Made by a program: the position numbers and the translations under genes. From Micrasema longulum (taxonomy: Eukaryota; Arthropoda; Insecta; Trichoptera; Brachycentridae), in contig JAGVSM010001220.1 in assembly GCA_022494885.1 (NCBI GenBank), positions 124,001-188,000 of the forward strand: a stretch of 64,000 nucleotides of DNA. Direction: 5' to 3'. Below, in pieces: positions 24,625-35,204 of the stretch. Position 1 is the first letter of the stretch; each line of letters starts with the position of its first letter. Below the pieces are notes generated by a model, which made no database searches, was not told the DNA's origin, and saw nothing but the letters and a program-made list of their open reading frames with translations.

Positions 24625-26595
24625 CTTACATTCCGATACAGTATATTTAAGGTGATATTAGTCATAAGGTTAACCATAAATATTAATTAACATAAAAATG
24701 AAACAATATAAAATATAAATAAACTAATTCCGAAGATTATCGACACGCAGTAAACTGACGACTAAAGACAGACAAAAATAAATGTATTGTGTTAGAGTGG
24801 GCCAACGAGTATAATTTGCGAAAAATGTACGAATGAAAGAGACATAAAGTTTTGTATGCTCATTTCCGTAATGTTCCCATTCATTAACAATGAAATGTAC
24901 TTCCTGTAAAAATGGCAAGTTTTTCTATGATTTTGCATCATCAATATTGATCACCGAACAAAATGATTTCGTTCTATTTACAAACGAGGAGCGCTTTTTT
25001 ATATTCGCTGAATAAGACCGAGAGACGGACGATCGTTTTCTAGAGACATTTTTTTAAAAATTTTATTGACTTGACGCGACGTCGCGACGCATCGATGCGA
25101 CGCACTGTGGGCCCAAATTCACAAAACATGATGAAGAATATGTTTTGAAGGTTTATTTCATAAAATGAGTTTAAAATATTATTTTTATCGTTTTTAAGGG
25201 TCTGTCATAAAAATTGGCTACAAATGTAAGCACGAATATTTTTTTATTTTTTTTAACATTTATAAACACATGCATTTAATCATTATCTTTTGAATCAGAT
25301 TTAACACTTGTCTCCATTTCATAATTTACCTGTTTTTAATCGTGTATTGTTATCTTCATTTTGTGCTTCTTCTCCACAACTTTCTGTCGTATTTATCAAA
25401 TTTGGAAGTATAAGCAACTCTGGCGCTTCCAATCATAACTATTTTTTTTGTCAATCTTGTAGTGAAGATACATAAAGATCCGATGGTAAAAAAAGCATAT
25501 TTAATAATACATCCCCGTTGTTATTGATTTTTGCGGATTTCCTAGCAAAACTTCTACGAAACGACTGACATTTTTTTTTGCCTCTTTCTTGTTTCTTTCA
25601 AAAGTTATCCGATTGGTAATTGAGCTAATTCTGTGACTTTAGAACCATAAGGAAATTTGGCGGTGAAAAAATTGTAAAAAAAAAGAAGAAGAACTCCATA
25701 ATAACCTAGGATATAAATTTAAAACATTTTGTCTCTTTCTAATGCATGTATTCTAAACGTGTAACCTTAATATGATAATCACTTTATATTTGTGTGTCAT
25801 ATCTGTATAGCATAAGCCGACTTGGGCATTGACGTTAAAGTATATTTAAGTTTTTTTTTATTGATCCTTGAGATCTTAAAAAAAATGGATATAGGCCTTG
25901 CTTTCTGATTTTACTTATTATTTAAAGCAATAAATACTTGAGTTCCGTTTCGCCGTTTTAACTATTTTTCCTAAAATATATTGAAACTGTAATGATTTGC
26001 AATCCATTTTAAAAAATAATCATAGTGGGAATTGTGGCACATTATGATTTATAATAGAAAAATAATGACCTTGTAGGCAATAAGTGCATATCTCCAATAC
26101 TTTTCATTAATACCTGCACTGCTCCGGAGAACACATATTTTTTAGATTTCATAACATCATAAAGCTCTTCTCGAAACATATATATATAGTTGGGGTTTAT
26201 AAAGCTAAAAGGTATAAAAATGAATAAACTGTACAAAAAATTATAAAGTAAGATTTGATTTAAAATATGTGAGTAAATCAGAACATTTTTTTTACGTAAA
26301 AAAAAATATCTGAAAAAGCTGGATGAACTTAGGTATCATTTGAACATATATAAAGAAACATTTCAATATAATATATGATACATGCTTCCGCCCACGATTG
26401 TGTCAACGCGTGATTTCACCGTATTTCCCATCCACTCCATGACCACCATTTTAGTCCTTTTAATGGACTTTTTAAAGAAAATTATCTGTATATAGTTAAA
26501 AAATAATAAAAAATATATTAAAAGAACGTTCCACAGTGCGAAGTCTAGAAATGTTTCACGATTTTCCGTGATAATGTAAAATAAAATTTAAAATG
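24625..26595. other. no gene seen
   Basis: AT-rich except for a nested palindromic CG cluster at 25072-25107 (GACGCGACGTCGCGACGC, GCATCGATGC). A CCGCCCACGATTGTGTC phrase at 26390 resembles decayed SINE ends. Confidence 0.45.
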
Positions 26596-26599
26596 AAAA

Positions 26600-26860
26600 A
26601 CAAAAATGTTAACGAAAAAAGGAGATTTCGTTAAGGTTAATGGTTGGGTAAAACTAATAAAAATATTAATATTTATTGAATAAGCAGATATTTTAGCTTT
26701 GATGATATGCTACGATTTTTCTTTCATACTCGTATTTTGAAATAAGACAAGAAATCGTGGCATATCATCAAAGTTAAAATAGCTGCATGTTCATATTTAT
26801 GATTATAATAGTTTTACTCAACCTTCAAACTCAAACAATGAAGTTTCAACTAAAATAATC
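26600..26860. mobile_element. foldback MITE, about 260 bp
   Basis: TTTGATGATATGCTACGATT pairs with AATCGTGGCATATCATCAAA across a 30-nt centre. Pairing extends outward through ATAGTTTTACTCAACC and its inverse. Confidence 0.7.
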
Positions 26861-27589
26861 AAACGTTATATAAATAAATTATGTAACGTTTTGAATTTGC
26901 GAGAATGTGTTGATATTATTTAATTATTTTACCACGGTCTCGTTTCGCTTGAGTTCGCTTATTTTATATACTCGTATATGTAGTACAATTATTTCCACTT
27001 ACAATATGGGAGTTGAGAATCCCTTTTATAAACACATCCACTGCGGGTAGAGATATAAAATAACAGTACGTACGTAAAATCCAGTTTGTTTTGAGCTGAG
27101 AGCCTGAACAGTGAACACACTCCCCATTATACTAGTACGCGGCGGATTACCTGAGGATGGGCGGTTAGCGGTTACCCTATTGTTACAGATATTTCAGGCT
27201 TTTTAAGTAATATTTTCGGTTTACCTTTCTACGATATCCATTTTAGATGAAAGTCAAACAATTTACCTTCTCGTGAAATAAAATTGAACCTCTAGGATTG
27301 TAAGAATGTTCAGAGCCAGATTAATTTCCCGGGTTCTCTATAAATATGCATATTTTTTAGTTATCAAAATTTTCATTTATGTCATTTTCAGTTTTCAAAA
27401 TTTTCATTTTTTCAGTTAATTTTGTATTTTGAGTACTAGAAAGATTGTAAATGAATGTTGCTTTTATTCATAGTGTCTAAATATAATACAAGTTCGTAGT
27501 TTTATTTTATTTTTTTTTTCATCGTGTCAATAAAAATAAACTCTTATATTTATAAAAACTCTGTTGTATACGTAGCAATGCGATTTCCA

Positions 27590-27780
27590 ATAGTAAATAT
27601 CCCGGTATTTCGACTCGATGATATGCTATGATTAATTGTGTTATTTTAGATTTAAACTAAAATTATAAAACCGAATATGAATAAAATAGCATTTTGAATT
27701 CGCGAGAATCAAGTGAAATTATTTAGTTATTTATCACCACCTTCTTTAGCTTAATAGTTCAGTAACTTTGTGTATCGAAT
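27590..27780 (+). repeat. partial relative of the 26.6-27.0 kb element
   Basis: CGATGATATGCTATGATT and TTTTGAATTCGCGAGAATC with TTATTTAGTTATTTATCACC resemble 26700-26720 and 26890-26935. Confidence 0.5.
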
Positions 27781-28249
27781 GTATTAGGAAGATGAAAAAA
27801 TTAATATAGTTTTGAAACTAGTGTGACATGATGCTTTCGGAAAGGGTGTTTAAAATTTATAACACTCCCCCTCTTTCCGTCCAGCGCTTCACCCCCTTCA
27901 ATGTGAAATATATTTCTGTTAGCTATTTTTGCATGTTTTTAGGGAAACTGTAATATATATAAGAAAATTTGCCTGCACTTAAATAATTTTTATAAAATTT
28001 TAAACAAAAAAGATAATTCTATTTTTTTCAATAAACTTAATGGTATTCAAGTTACAGTTCGTCGCATTTCGTAAAAACTTTACTATTATCAACATATTTC
28101 GAGTTTGAAAAATAGGTAATGGCTACGAGAGAAAACACGATATCCAAATTATTCGGCATGTTTAAATCTACATAACAAGGCATCATTTATTCCGGTGGAT
28201 ATAATAGTTCTCGAGTTATTGCAAGAAGTTGCAGTACTGCAAGGCGGCA

Positions 28250-28440
28250 GTACAGTGAGCTAGTAGTAATTGTCATACATTTCATTCGGACTGAGCGCAC
28301 TGGAAACTGGGAGCTGCATTTGAATATCGTAAGAGCCATGCTTCCCATTATACCGCTGTGCATTTTCTATATGCCAAAGCATGGCGGATATATTTACAAG
28401 ATACACTTAAAAACAGAATGGACGCAGAGTAATACGCACA
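28250..28440 (+). pseudogene. fragment of a repetitive TE-associated ORF
   Basis: Two frames joined by a shift read FIRTERTGNWELHLNIVRAM, LP, then HFLYAKAWRIYLQDTLK and RMDAE. I recognise the pattern (F-x-R-x-E-R-T-G-x-W-x-L-H-L ... M-L-P-Y-F ... Y-A-K ... Y-L-Q-D) from multi-copy hypothetical proteins of arthropods and molluscs that travel with mobile DNA. Its biochemical role is not known to me. It is broken. Confidence 0.55.
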
Positions 28441-28556
28441 CATTAGAATGAGAACTGTTTTCCGGGGTGTTTACGTTTTAATAAAATTCACTTTAACAAC
28501 ATTCATAAATAACGTTCTTCTGTTATTCACTAGTTTGTGCAAAAATGTTGGGCTAT

Positions 28557-29764
28557 GTATAGCGTGTGAGCTCGCCAATATATGACAGCAAAAATTTTAT
28601 TGTCTTTGAATTTCCTAGAGTTTTAACCATCGAAAAAAAAGAAGATTGCAAATCAAATCAACAGACAATGGAAATTTGATGTGTATTATTTTAATAAATT
28701 GTTTATAACAGAAAAATACATAGAGAAATATGCATTTTAATTTTTTGTAATAAAAACAGTCTAGTAAATTCGAATAAATAAAAATACGCTTTATATTAAC
28801 AATATTAATTAAAATGCAAAAATAATATTGAATACTTGAAAAATAAATATTATCAGTAATAAATAAATAACACTCAGGTGTTACAAACATAATTTAAAAA
28901 ACGGATAGCGATTAAAAGTAAAAACTATCTTTAGTTTAATTCTTATAGCGATAAATACATAAACATTATAAAACAGGAGTTATACAAATACAAAAATAAT
29001 ATTGTAACTAGGTGGCTACCTACACGGTTAAATTTCGAAACACCACGCAATTTCTTATCTCGGCTACGCTATGTAAAATGAAAAAAAATAATTAAATTAA
29101 TAATTTCATCACGTCATGAATTCGCCCCTGGGTAGCGCCTGCTAACGTCAATCAACAAAAACATCCTTGTTTTAATTACAATATTTTGGCTACGCCATAA
29201 ATCTCTTTTTTTAAATAATTTCTCACGTCACAAAGTCGCCCCTGGGTAGCGCCTGCTAACGTCAATCAACAAAAACATCCTCGTTTTAATTACAATATTT
29301 CGGCTACGCCATAAATCTCTTTTTTAAAATAATTTCTCACGTCACAAAGTCGCCCCTGGGTAGCGCCTGCTAACGTCAATCAACAAAACATCCTCGTTTT
29401 TATAACAGTATTTCGGCTACGCCATGAATTTCTTATAAAAAATGACAAAACGTCACAAAGCCACTCTCTGAGTGTCGCTACTGACATTATTTACAAAAAC
29501 ATAATTATTTGTGCTTTTTTCAGGTACGCAACATTTTTTTTAAATACACCTACCTTACCGATAAAATACTATTAGTAATTAAACCAAGGTGTGCTTTAAA
29601 GTTCCGTATGGCCAAATAATATTATTTATTATTAGAATATTATTGACATGTAGTTCAAGCATTGCTGCATTCACGTTGCTTTACTTCTGAGAGCTCAACT
29701 GCTATGTTTTTCTATGGTTATGTTAATGTCATCTGTCATGTATTGGCGAGCTCACAGGCTATAC
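28557..29764. mobile_element. non-autonomous DNA transposon with 32-bp TIRs and an internal minisatellite
   Basis: Positions 28557-28588 and 29733-29764 are inverted copies of one 32-bp sequence (2 mismatches; core GTGAGCTCGCCAAT). Weaker similarity continues about 20 bp outward on both sides. The 1.2 kb between them has no coding capacity but holds a 114-bp tandem array. A related lone end lies near 14990 (TATTGGCGAGCT). The superfamily is unknown and no target-site duplication was identified. It ends about 0.6 kb upstream of the sif start codon. Confidence 0.7.
29030..29520. repeat. 114-bp tandem repeat (minisatellite)
   Basis: The phrase GTAGCGCCTGCTAACGTCAA starts at 29132, 29246 and 29360, exactly 114 bp apart, with near-identical units. 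Partial, diverged units flank both sides (from about 29030 and at about 29472). Each unit also carries TCGGCTACGCCA. It lies inside the TIR-bounded element. Confidence 0.9.
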
Positions 29765-30256
29765 TTACGCCAAAATGTTTAGGTGTACGTCACACCACAG
29801 ATATTTTTCCATACCTAGGCACGTTTTGTATTTAAATCTTTTACAGAAAGTTTGCCCAGCCGCAATCCTAACTGCTTATTATTTTTATCTAAATCTTAAA
29901 AATTTACATTTAATACTTATGCAATAATTGTACATTATGATTATTATATCATTACATCAGAAATTTTCAAAACTACGTTAGTAGTACAACATTAGTATTG
30001 TTAAAGTTTTTTAAACTTTGATTTAGATGGACTGAAGGCAATATGTGTTCATTAAAAATGTGGCCATGCGAGCTTAATATTTAAAAGATAAGTACTTTAG
30101 AATATCAAAACGTAATTGTGATATGAAGTGTTATTTTGTAAAAAATATACGAATCTAATAATTTGTAAGTTTATATGTAAACTAAGCTTAAAAAGCCAAA
30201 AACGATAGTTACGGATTCATCAATTAGTTTTTTTAATGATAAGGACATAGAAAAAT

Positions 30257-30381
30257 CGTTCTTCCTAGCTTACCGAGACACCAGCACCCTCATGAAATCA
30301 TTCACATTCTTGGTGAACCGAATGACCTCTGACAAACCAGCACAAGCTGAGAAGCAAACATGACCACGCGATGGCGAAATA
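30257..30381 (+). promoter_or_regulatory. sif 5' leader with possible splice acceptor
   Basis: Upstream of the start codon, a pyrimidine run followed by TAG (30259-30268) resembles a 3' splice site. If used, the leader in this exon starts at 30269 and an untranslated first exon lies further left. If not, transcription starts nearby. No clear TATA box was identified. Confidence 0.35.
30292..30363 (+). promoter_or_regulatory. upstream ORF 1 of sif, in frame with the main start
   Basis: ATG at 30292 and a second in-frame ATG at 30322 share a TGA at 30361, giving 23- or 13-codon peptides. Both are in the reading frame of the main ATG at 30382, separated only by that TGA. Stop-codon readthrough would extend the Sif N-terminus by about 30 residues. 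Conventional scanning would make this a repressive uORF. Confidence 0.4.
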
Positions 30382-30449
30382 ATGGTAGAGTCGAATCATT
30401 CCTCGTTGCCGAAATGTTCACGCGTGACGACAGCCGCGCACCACCATAA
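30360..30449 (+). promoter_or_regulatory. upstream ORF 2, overlapping the sif start
   Basis: An ATG at 30360 overlaps the TGA of uORF 1 (ATGA) and opens 29 codons that run past the main ATG and stop with TAA at 30447. Ribosomes using it would bypass the main start, so if present in the mRNA it should lower translation. Confidence 0.4.
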
Positions 30450-31329
30450 CCTCATGACCAAGGCGCACGGGCAAGGTGGTGGGGGGGGCGGGAGCGGGGG
30501 CGGGGGCGCGGTCGAGCCCGGGGGCAGCGGGGCGCTCGCCGGCGCCGGGGCCCTGCACGGACGCAGGCGCCGCCACAAGACCGTCCACTTCGGGGAGAAC
30601 CTCCTCATGCAGGTGTGCGCCAACAGGGGCCACCTGGCAGCGCTCGGCCCCCGGTTGCCGGACGTGAGCTTCTGCCACGAGCCCCGAGGGGGGCGGTCCC
30701 CGGGGGCGCGCTACTGCTGCTTGGCGCACCACTGCTGCCTGGCGCAGTCCTCCCTGCCTCTCCTGACGCAGGCGATGCCCACCCGACCCCGATCCGCTCG
30801 AATGTCTCGAAGCGACTCGCAGTCACACTCGAGCGGTACCAGTTCTCTCGAAAAGCCGAAGTCTAGAAAGAATTCCAATTCGGGTTCACGCATCAGCAAA
30901 CAAGCCAATTTGTCTGGCTCTCAGCACCGTATCCACGCTTGCCCTATGCATCCTTCGTCTTCCAACGCCCTATTGCCTGTTAAGAGTGGGCAGGTGACCA
31001 AGAAAGCAGCCATCAACCCGTACCTCTGCTTCCCGAGCAAGCTGGAGCCCAACGTCCAGCAGCTATTTAGCTTCATCGAGAGCGTTCTGAGCGCGTGGGC
31101 CGCGGAGGAGGGTCTCACGAGTACGGGCGAGTACTCGGAACCGGACGAGAGAGACATTAACAGGAAAAAGATAAAGAAATACAAGTTGCGAACTAATATA
31201 CTCAACATAAGAAGGATCGTATACGATGTCTCCATATTGCGAGGATCTAAGCTATTAGGAAATGTGCGGTACAGACACAATCACTGGAAAGGGACAGCCC
31301 AAGCATGTAACGAAGTTTTTCTTCTCAAG
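30382..31329 (+). CDS. sif: still life (TIAM-type Rac GEF), 5' coding exon
   Basis: First coding exon of a large Rac guanine-nucleotide exchange factor, 316 codons. The ATG has a good context (A at -3, G at +4) and an in-frame TGA lies 21 nt upstream, so this start closes the frame. Residues 32-60 are Gly/Ala-rich; 61-70 read RRRRHKTVHF; 108-121 hold a paired-cysteine stretch (YCCLAHHCCL); 140-180 are Ser/Arg-rich; 216-240 form a likely helix (LEPNVQQLFSFIESVLSAWA); 261-286 are basic. The exon ends FLLK at AAG|GTAAGG, phase 0. The next recognised exon also begins in phase 0, which supports joining them, though intervening exons could be missed. The Sif assignment comes mainly from that downstream exon. 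I do not recognise a named domain here; it looks like the disordered N-terminus of one isoform. Residues 34-140 come from very G+C-rich DNA, unlike the AT-rich surroundings. Confidence 0.78.
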
Positions 31330-31524
31330 GTAAGGGATACACGTTTATTTTATCAATTGTATCCACATTTATAATTATTATTGGCATTTCGATTTACATA
31401 ATGGATAGTATTGTGGCAATACTTATATAAGTACATAGATAATTAACAAAATATTATGTTTGTACGAGTATTTAATTTATGGTTTCAATGAACTTACATG
31501 GTAGATTTACATTTATACTCGTTT

Positions 31525-32372
31525 TTAGATTTAAACAATTAAAAGTTGTCTATCAATTTTTGTATTTAGTTCAAGTAAGATAATGTTTACATATATATGA
31601 TCATTGTTGTGTTTTAAATAGCTGTGGGGATATGCGTGACAGGGAATTTTGATAAATAGGTATTTTAACTTTGTTCTGTTACTGCTGTGCAAATGCCTCC
31701 CCGGTACTGTGCAAAAAAGTCGACACCATGTTGGACCTTTTATGCCTAGTAGGCGATTCAAAAAGAAAAACTCGACGTTTCGTTGTCACGTTTTCCGCAC
31801 CTCAAAACTGAACCGATTTTTATTTTATTTTTTTAGACAAAGTATCAGAACAAAGTTTTTTTTGTTCTTTCTTGAGTTTAAATAGTTATCATATTTGAAT
31901 AATCCAAAGGCTGCAGATAAAACTGGGCGCTATTATGGGTTTTTCGATAGATTTTTTGTGGTTCTAGTTCCCATAATAAACAATTTATCGAAAAAACCAA
32001 ACAAAAGAGACAAGTCATATCCACAGTGTACAAAAAAATCCACTGCTCTAGTGCCATAATCCAGGGAGGAAATACGGGAATACGTTAGTAAGATGAAAAT
32101 TCAGGCCACGTTTTGTCTTAAAATAAAATATAATTAACTATACCAGCAAAAGTTTGCTTCACAATATTTTTACGTAACCATAGAAACAGGATTTTCAAAT
32201 AAAACCATTGAAACATAGATGCACCTTGATCCTTCTAAAATTATGACTTTTAACTCATGCCCATACGATCAGTCTTGCCTAACGCGTATTTGGTCGTTCT
32301 TTAACCGCAAGACGTATTTGACGTGAGCTTGATAATTAATTAGAAACTAAAATGCCTAATTGTGTATTGAAA
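31525..32372 (+). repeat. repeat family R, copy 2
   Basis: Lies at the 5' end of the large sif intron. It is collinear with the copy at 2735, with small indels. It carries TGCCTCCCCGGTACTGTGCA and ACGTTTTCCGCACCTCAAAA. Unclassified element, probably a non-autonomous transposon. Confidence 0.75.
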
Positions 32373-32449
32373 GATGACATCCACAAACCACAATCACTAA
32401 TTTAATAATTTTAAGTCAATTTTAGTAACTGTGGTTTGTGTATGTCATC
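32373..32449. repeat. hairpin with 28-bp arms
   Basis: GATGACATCCACAAACCACA pairs with TGTGGTTTGTGTATGTCATC; 32373-32400 and 32422-32449. It abuts the right end of family R copy 2. Confidence 0.8.
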
Positions 32450-32864
32450 ATTGTTTAAGAAAAAAACCACACCCTAGTTGAAAACTGCTTCTATTTCCAC
32501 TCCACGACAAGATTTTGCGCAGCAAACTTGGAACATTTAAAAGCATAAATAGGAGTGTACCTCACTAGTTTGCATTGTTTTTAGTTTAATGTTACGTTTT
32601 ACATGTTTTTTTTTTATTTTAACTGTAAATGTATCATAAGTTTTAACTCACTAAAGTAAAACATTCTTAAGTTATGTAAGACTAAGGTCAAATTCTTAGT
32701 CCAAAATAAATTATTTTAAACAATCACCATAAATTTCAGGTTTCGTAATATGAATATGTTAACAATTAATGTTTAAACGTAGACAAATTATTAAATATAG
32801 AGATATACATACACCTATACATATATATTAATTAATGTAAAATAATGATAAATGTTCAGTGTCA

Positions 32865-33180
32865 AAATACCACCGTCGTACCGCGCCGGTGCGGCAGGGT
32901 GACGGCGCGGCGTCGCGGCCGCATCGCGTCAAAACTACAATAGATAAAAAAATACAACTCTAGTCGTACAAAAAACAATGTATCGTGCTGCGGATATTGC
33001 TTCCACACCAGCTAGTGAGAATTTCAGTGGGTGCATGCGTATAGATCCCGAGTTTGGTATGGCGCTGGAAGCGAAATTTTCATTTGGTTTCTTCGTTCAT
33101 TGCCTGTGTTCGATGCGAGATCGGCTAGTTCCACCAGTACCTACGCGCATGCCCGCGCTGACAAATATGTAGATCCGCGT
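32865..33180. other. G+C-rich patch in the intron
   Basis: 32872-32932 is almost pure G+C words (GCGCCGGTGCGGCAGGGTGA, CGGCGCGGCGTCGCGGCCGC), then 32978-33180 is moderately G+C-rich with a 64-codon open frame of no recognised family. Possible transposon end or regulatory island. Confidence 0.35.
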
Positions 33181-33214
33181 GGAGAGGCGTTGTCATATTA
33201 AAAAAAAAATGTAC

Positions 33215-33300
33215 TGTGATTGTTAAACCCCAACTACCAATGCAGTGCCCTATGCACCATTAGGTGCGGAAAGGAAATGGCGATGATGGTACCTACTATA
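33215..33300 (+). repeat. SINE family A copy, 3' end
   Basis: TGCAGTGCCCTATGCACCAT then TAGGTGCGGAAAGGAAATGG and a GATGATGG tail. It merges into a small palindrome at 33281-33335. Confidence 0.6.
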
Positions 33301-33335
33301 TAGATATATAGATATAGTAGGTACTATCATCATCG
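33281..33335. repeat. palindrome at a SINE tail
   Basis: CGATGATGGTACCTACTATA pairs with ATAGTAGGTACTATCATCAT. The palindrome starts within the GAT tail of a family A SINE. Confidence 0.75.
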
Positions 33336-33779
33336 TTATATCTCTCCTTGATATAAAGCTACTAACGCTAATACGTTATATCTCTCCGCCATGTCAAACA
33401 CCAATCCTTTTCATAACATGGATGTAGACGATCTTTTTTTAAGCGCTGTAAATCTTAATGGTGACTACAAAAGTCTATCCAAAATAATACACATTTATTA
33501 ATTCGATAGACACCATATTATGATCGTAAAACTTATCCTTTTTAATCAATATCTCAATTTTTGTGGTCAATTCCTGTATGAACACGAAAGCGAAAAAAGT
33601 AAAGGGACATGTTATTTTCACTAAAATATGTAGGGAAAAATATTTCAAAATCGTACAAAATTGTACTAAAGCATTGATAGATATCAAGGAACATCAATTA
33701 ACTTCTGAAAAAATAAGTTTTTGTGAATGAAGAAGTTCAGGGTTTTTTTTAAGACAATTTTTTTTAAAAATTTTACATA

Positions 33780-34140
33780 TCGTATTCTCAGCAATATGAT
33801 TTTTTAAAGTTTTGTATTTCTGAGATAACTCCGCGTGTAACGTCAGAGGTTCATTTCCGTTTATTCTCATTCAGTACTTCCCATTAGTCCAGAAGCGACA
33901 AGCAGACCGGAAATCTGCTATAGCTCTCAGATCATAGGTTGATTCACATGAACCTGCGACGTCATTTAAGTACTGCGTTTTTATCAAAATGTTGTTTATT
34001 ATTTTTTTCGTACATTTTCAAGAAAATTTGATGCACAATTTAATGCTCTAATTTTTATCCCGCGCAAGAAAACATTTTTTGTATTCAATTTCTCGTAGGG
34101 CTGAAGTTGCTCATAACAATGCACTGTGCTCTAGTTATCG
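33780..34140 (+). repeat. repeat family D, copy 1
   Basis: GATAACTCCGCGTGTAACGTC at one end; TTTTTTTCGTACATTTTC.A, TAATGCTCTAATTTTTA and CTCGTAGGGCTGAAGTT at the other. It is matched in inverted orientation at 38900-39230. Confidence 0.7.
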
Positions 34141-34144
34141 TATG

Positions 34145-35090
34145 TTCAATAGAATATTTTTAGAAAAATTGAGTAATGAATGCCAATATTTTCATTATCT
34201 TATTACGCGACTATGTAGCTAAATAATAATTATTTTTTCCGTTATTAAATAGTATTTTCAGCATTTTTTGAGTCCCTATCTCCAATCTCCACTTTCTGAT
34301 TTTATTTTTTTGACTCTAAAAAAATGTCTCTTGTTAATATTTGCAAAATGATATATTTAACACATCAGAAATAGAGCGAAGAATTGAATTTCAAATGACT
34401 TTTTGAAATCTTTTAAATTCGTAATATATTATTTTTTCCCGTCGAAAGAGAATTTTCGCCATAAAAATAGAAGTTGATGTTATTTTTCAAATATATCTTT
34501 GTGCCTTTCTGTAATATCTGGATGTAGTTAATACAATTTTGTCTTTTTTTTATTTGAAATTATAAAAATCGTAGCTTTTATTAATAATGTTTTTAACGAA
34601 CCGGTATTCCATTCGTGCCGCAGACGAATTTAATATGTTTTAATTTTATCTTCCGCTTACATGGTTGTAAAAAATAATAAAACGTTCTTATGTAAAATTT
34701 CCGTATGAAATTACAAAAAGAACCTTTACAATACTGCCATACATAATAAGTACATACTCAGAGAAACGAACGGAAAATTCCCCTTCGGATAGAACTAAAG
34801 AGGGTGGGAATCGTTTCGTGTTCTAGAAACACCTGCATTATCTTTGTACTGAAAGGTATGTAGCTTTTCTCACTTGGAAATTCTTCAAATGAGATACGAT
34901 ACGATAAAACAAGAATGCATCATCTAGGTAATTTTTGTAAAATTAAGGTTTCTGAATAACTTATCCATGTATCAATGTAAAAATAAAAAAAATGAATTAA
35001 ATTAAAATTGCCGCTCATAAAATATTTTTCATCGATATAATGTAAAAACTAGATCAAAATATCATTCACATACATTGGTACAAACTTGAT
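34145..35090. other. no gene seen
   Basis: Intronic AT-rich sequence; nothing recognised. Confidence 0.5.
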
Positions 35091-35094
35091 TTTC

Positions 35095-35200
35095 AGGAAG
35101 ATTTTTTCGTAATTGGAAAGGAAATGTGTAAGTCTGGGCATTTATAAGGCTTACGAAAAATCATAGGCAGGTTTGAGTGATAATTTAACTTTGCATCTAT
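35095..35200 (+). repeat. repeat family F, partial copy
   Basis: GAAAGGAAATGTGTAAGTCT and GGGCATTTATAAGGCTTACG match the left half. Confidence 0.5.
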
Positions 35201-35204
35201 TATT

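Noticed and set aside
29030..29520. CRISPR-like array
   Set aside because: Contiguous 114-bp units without spacers, in a eukaryotic genome; it is a minisatellite.
30396..30908. Several open frames on both strands overlapping the sif exon
   Set aside because: They result from the high G+C content (few stops); only the + frame from 30382 links to the next exon.
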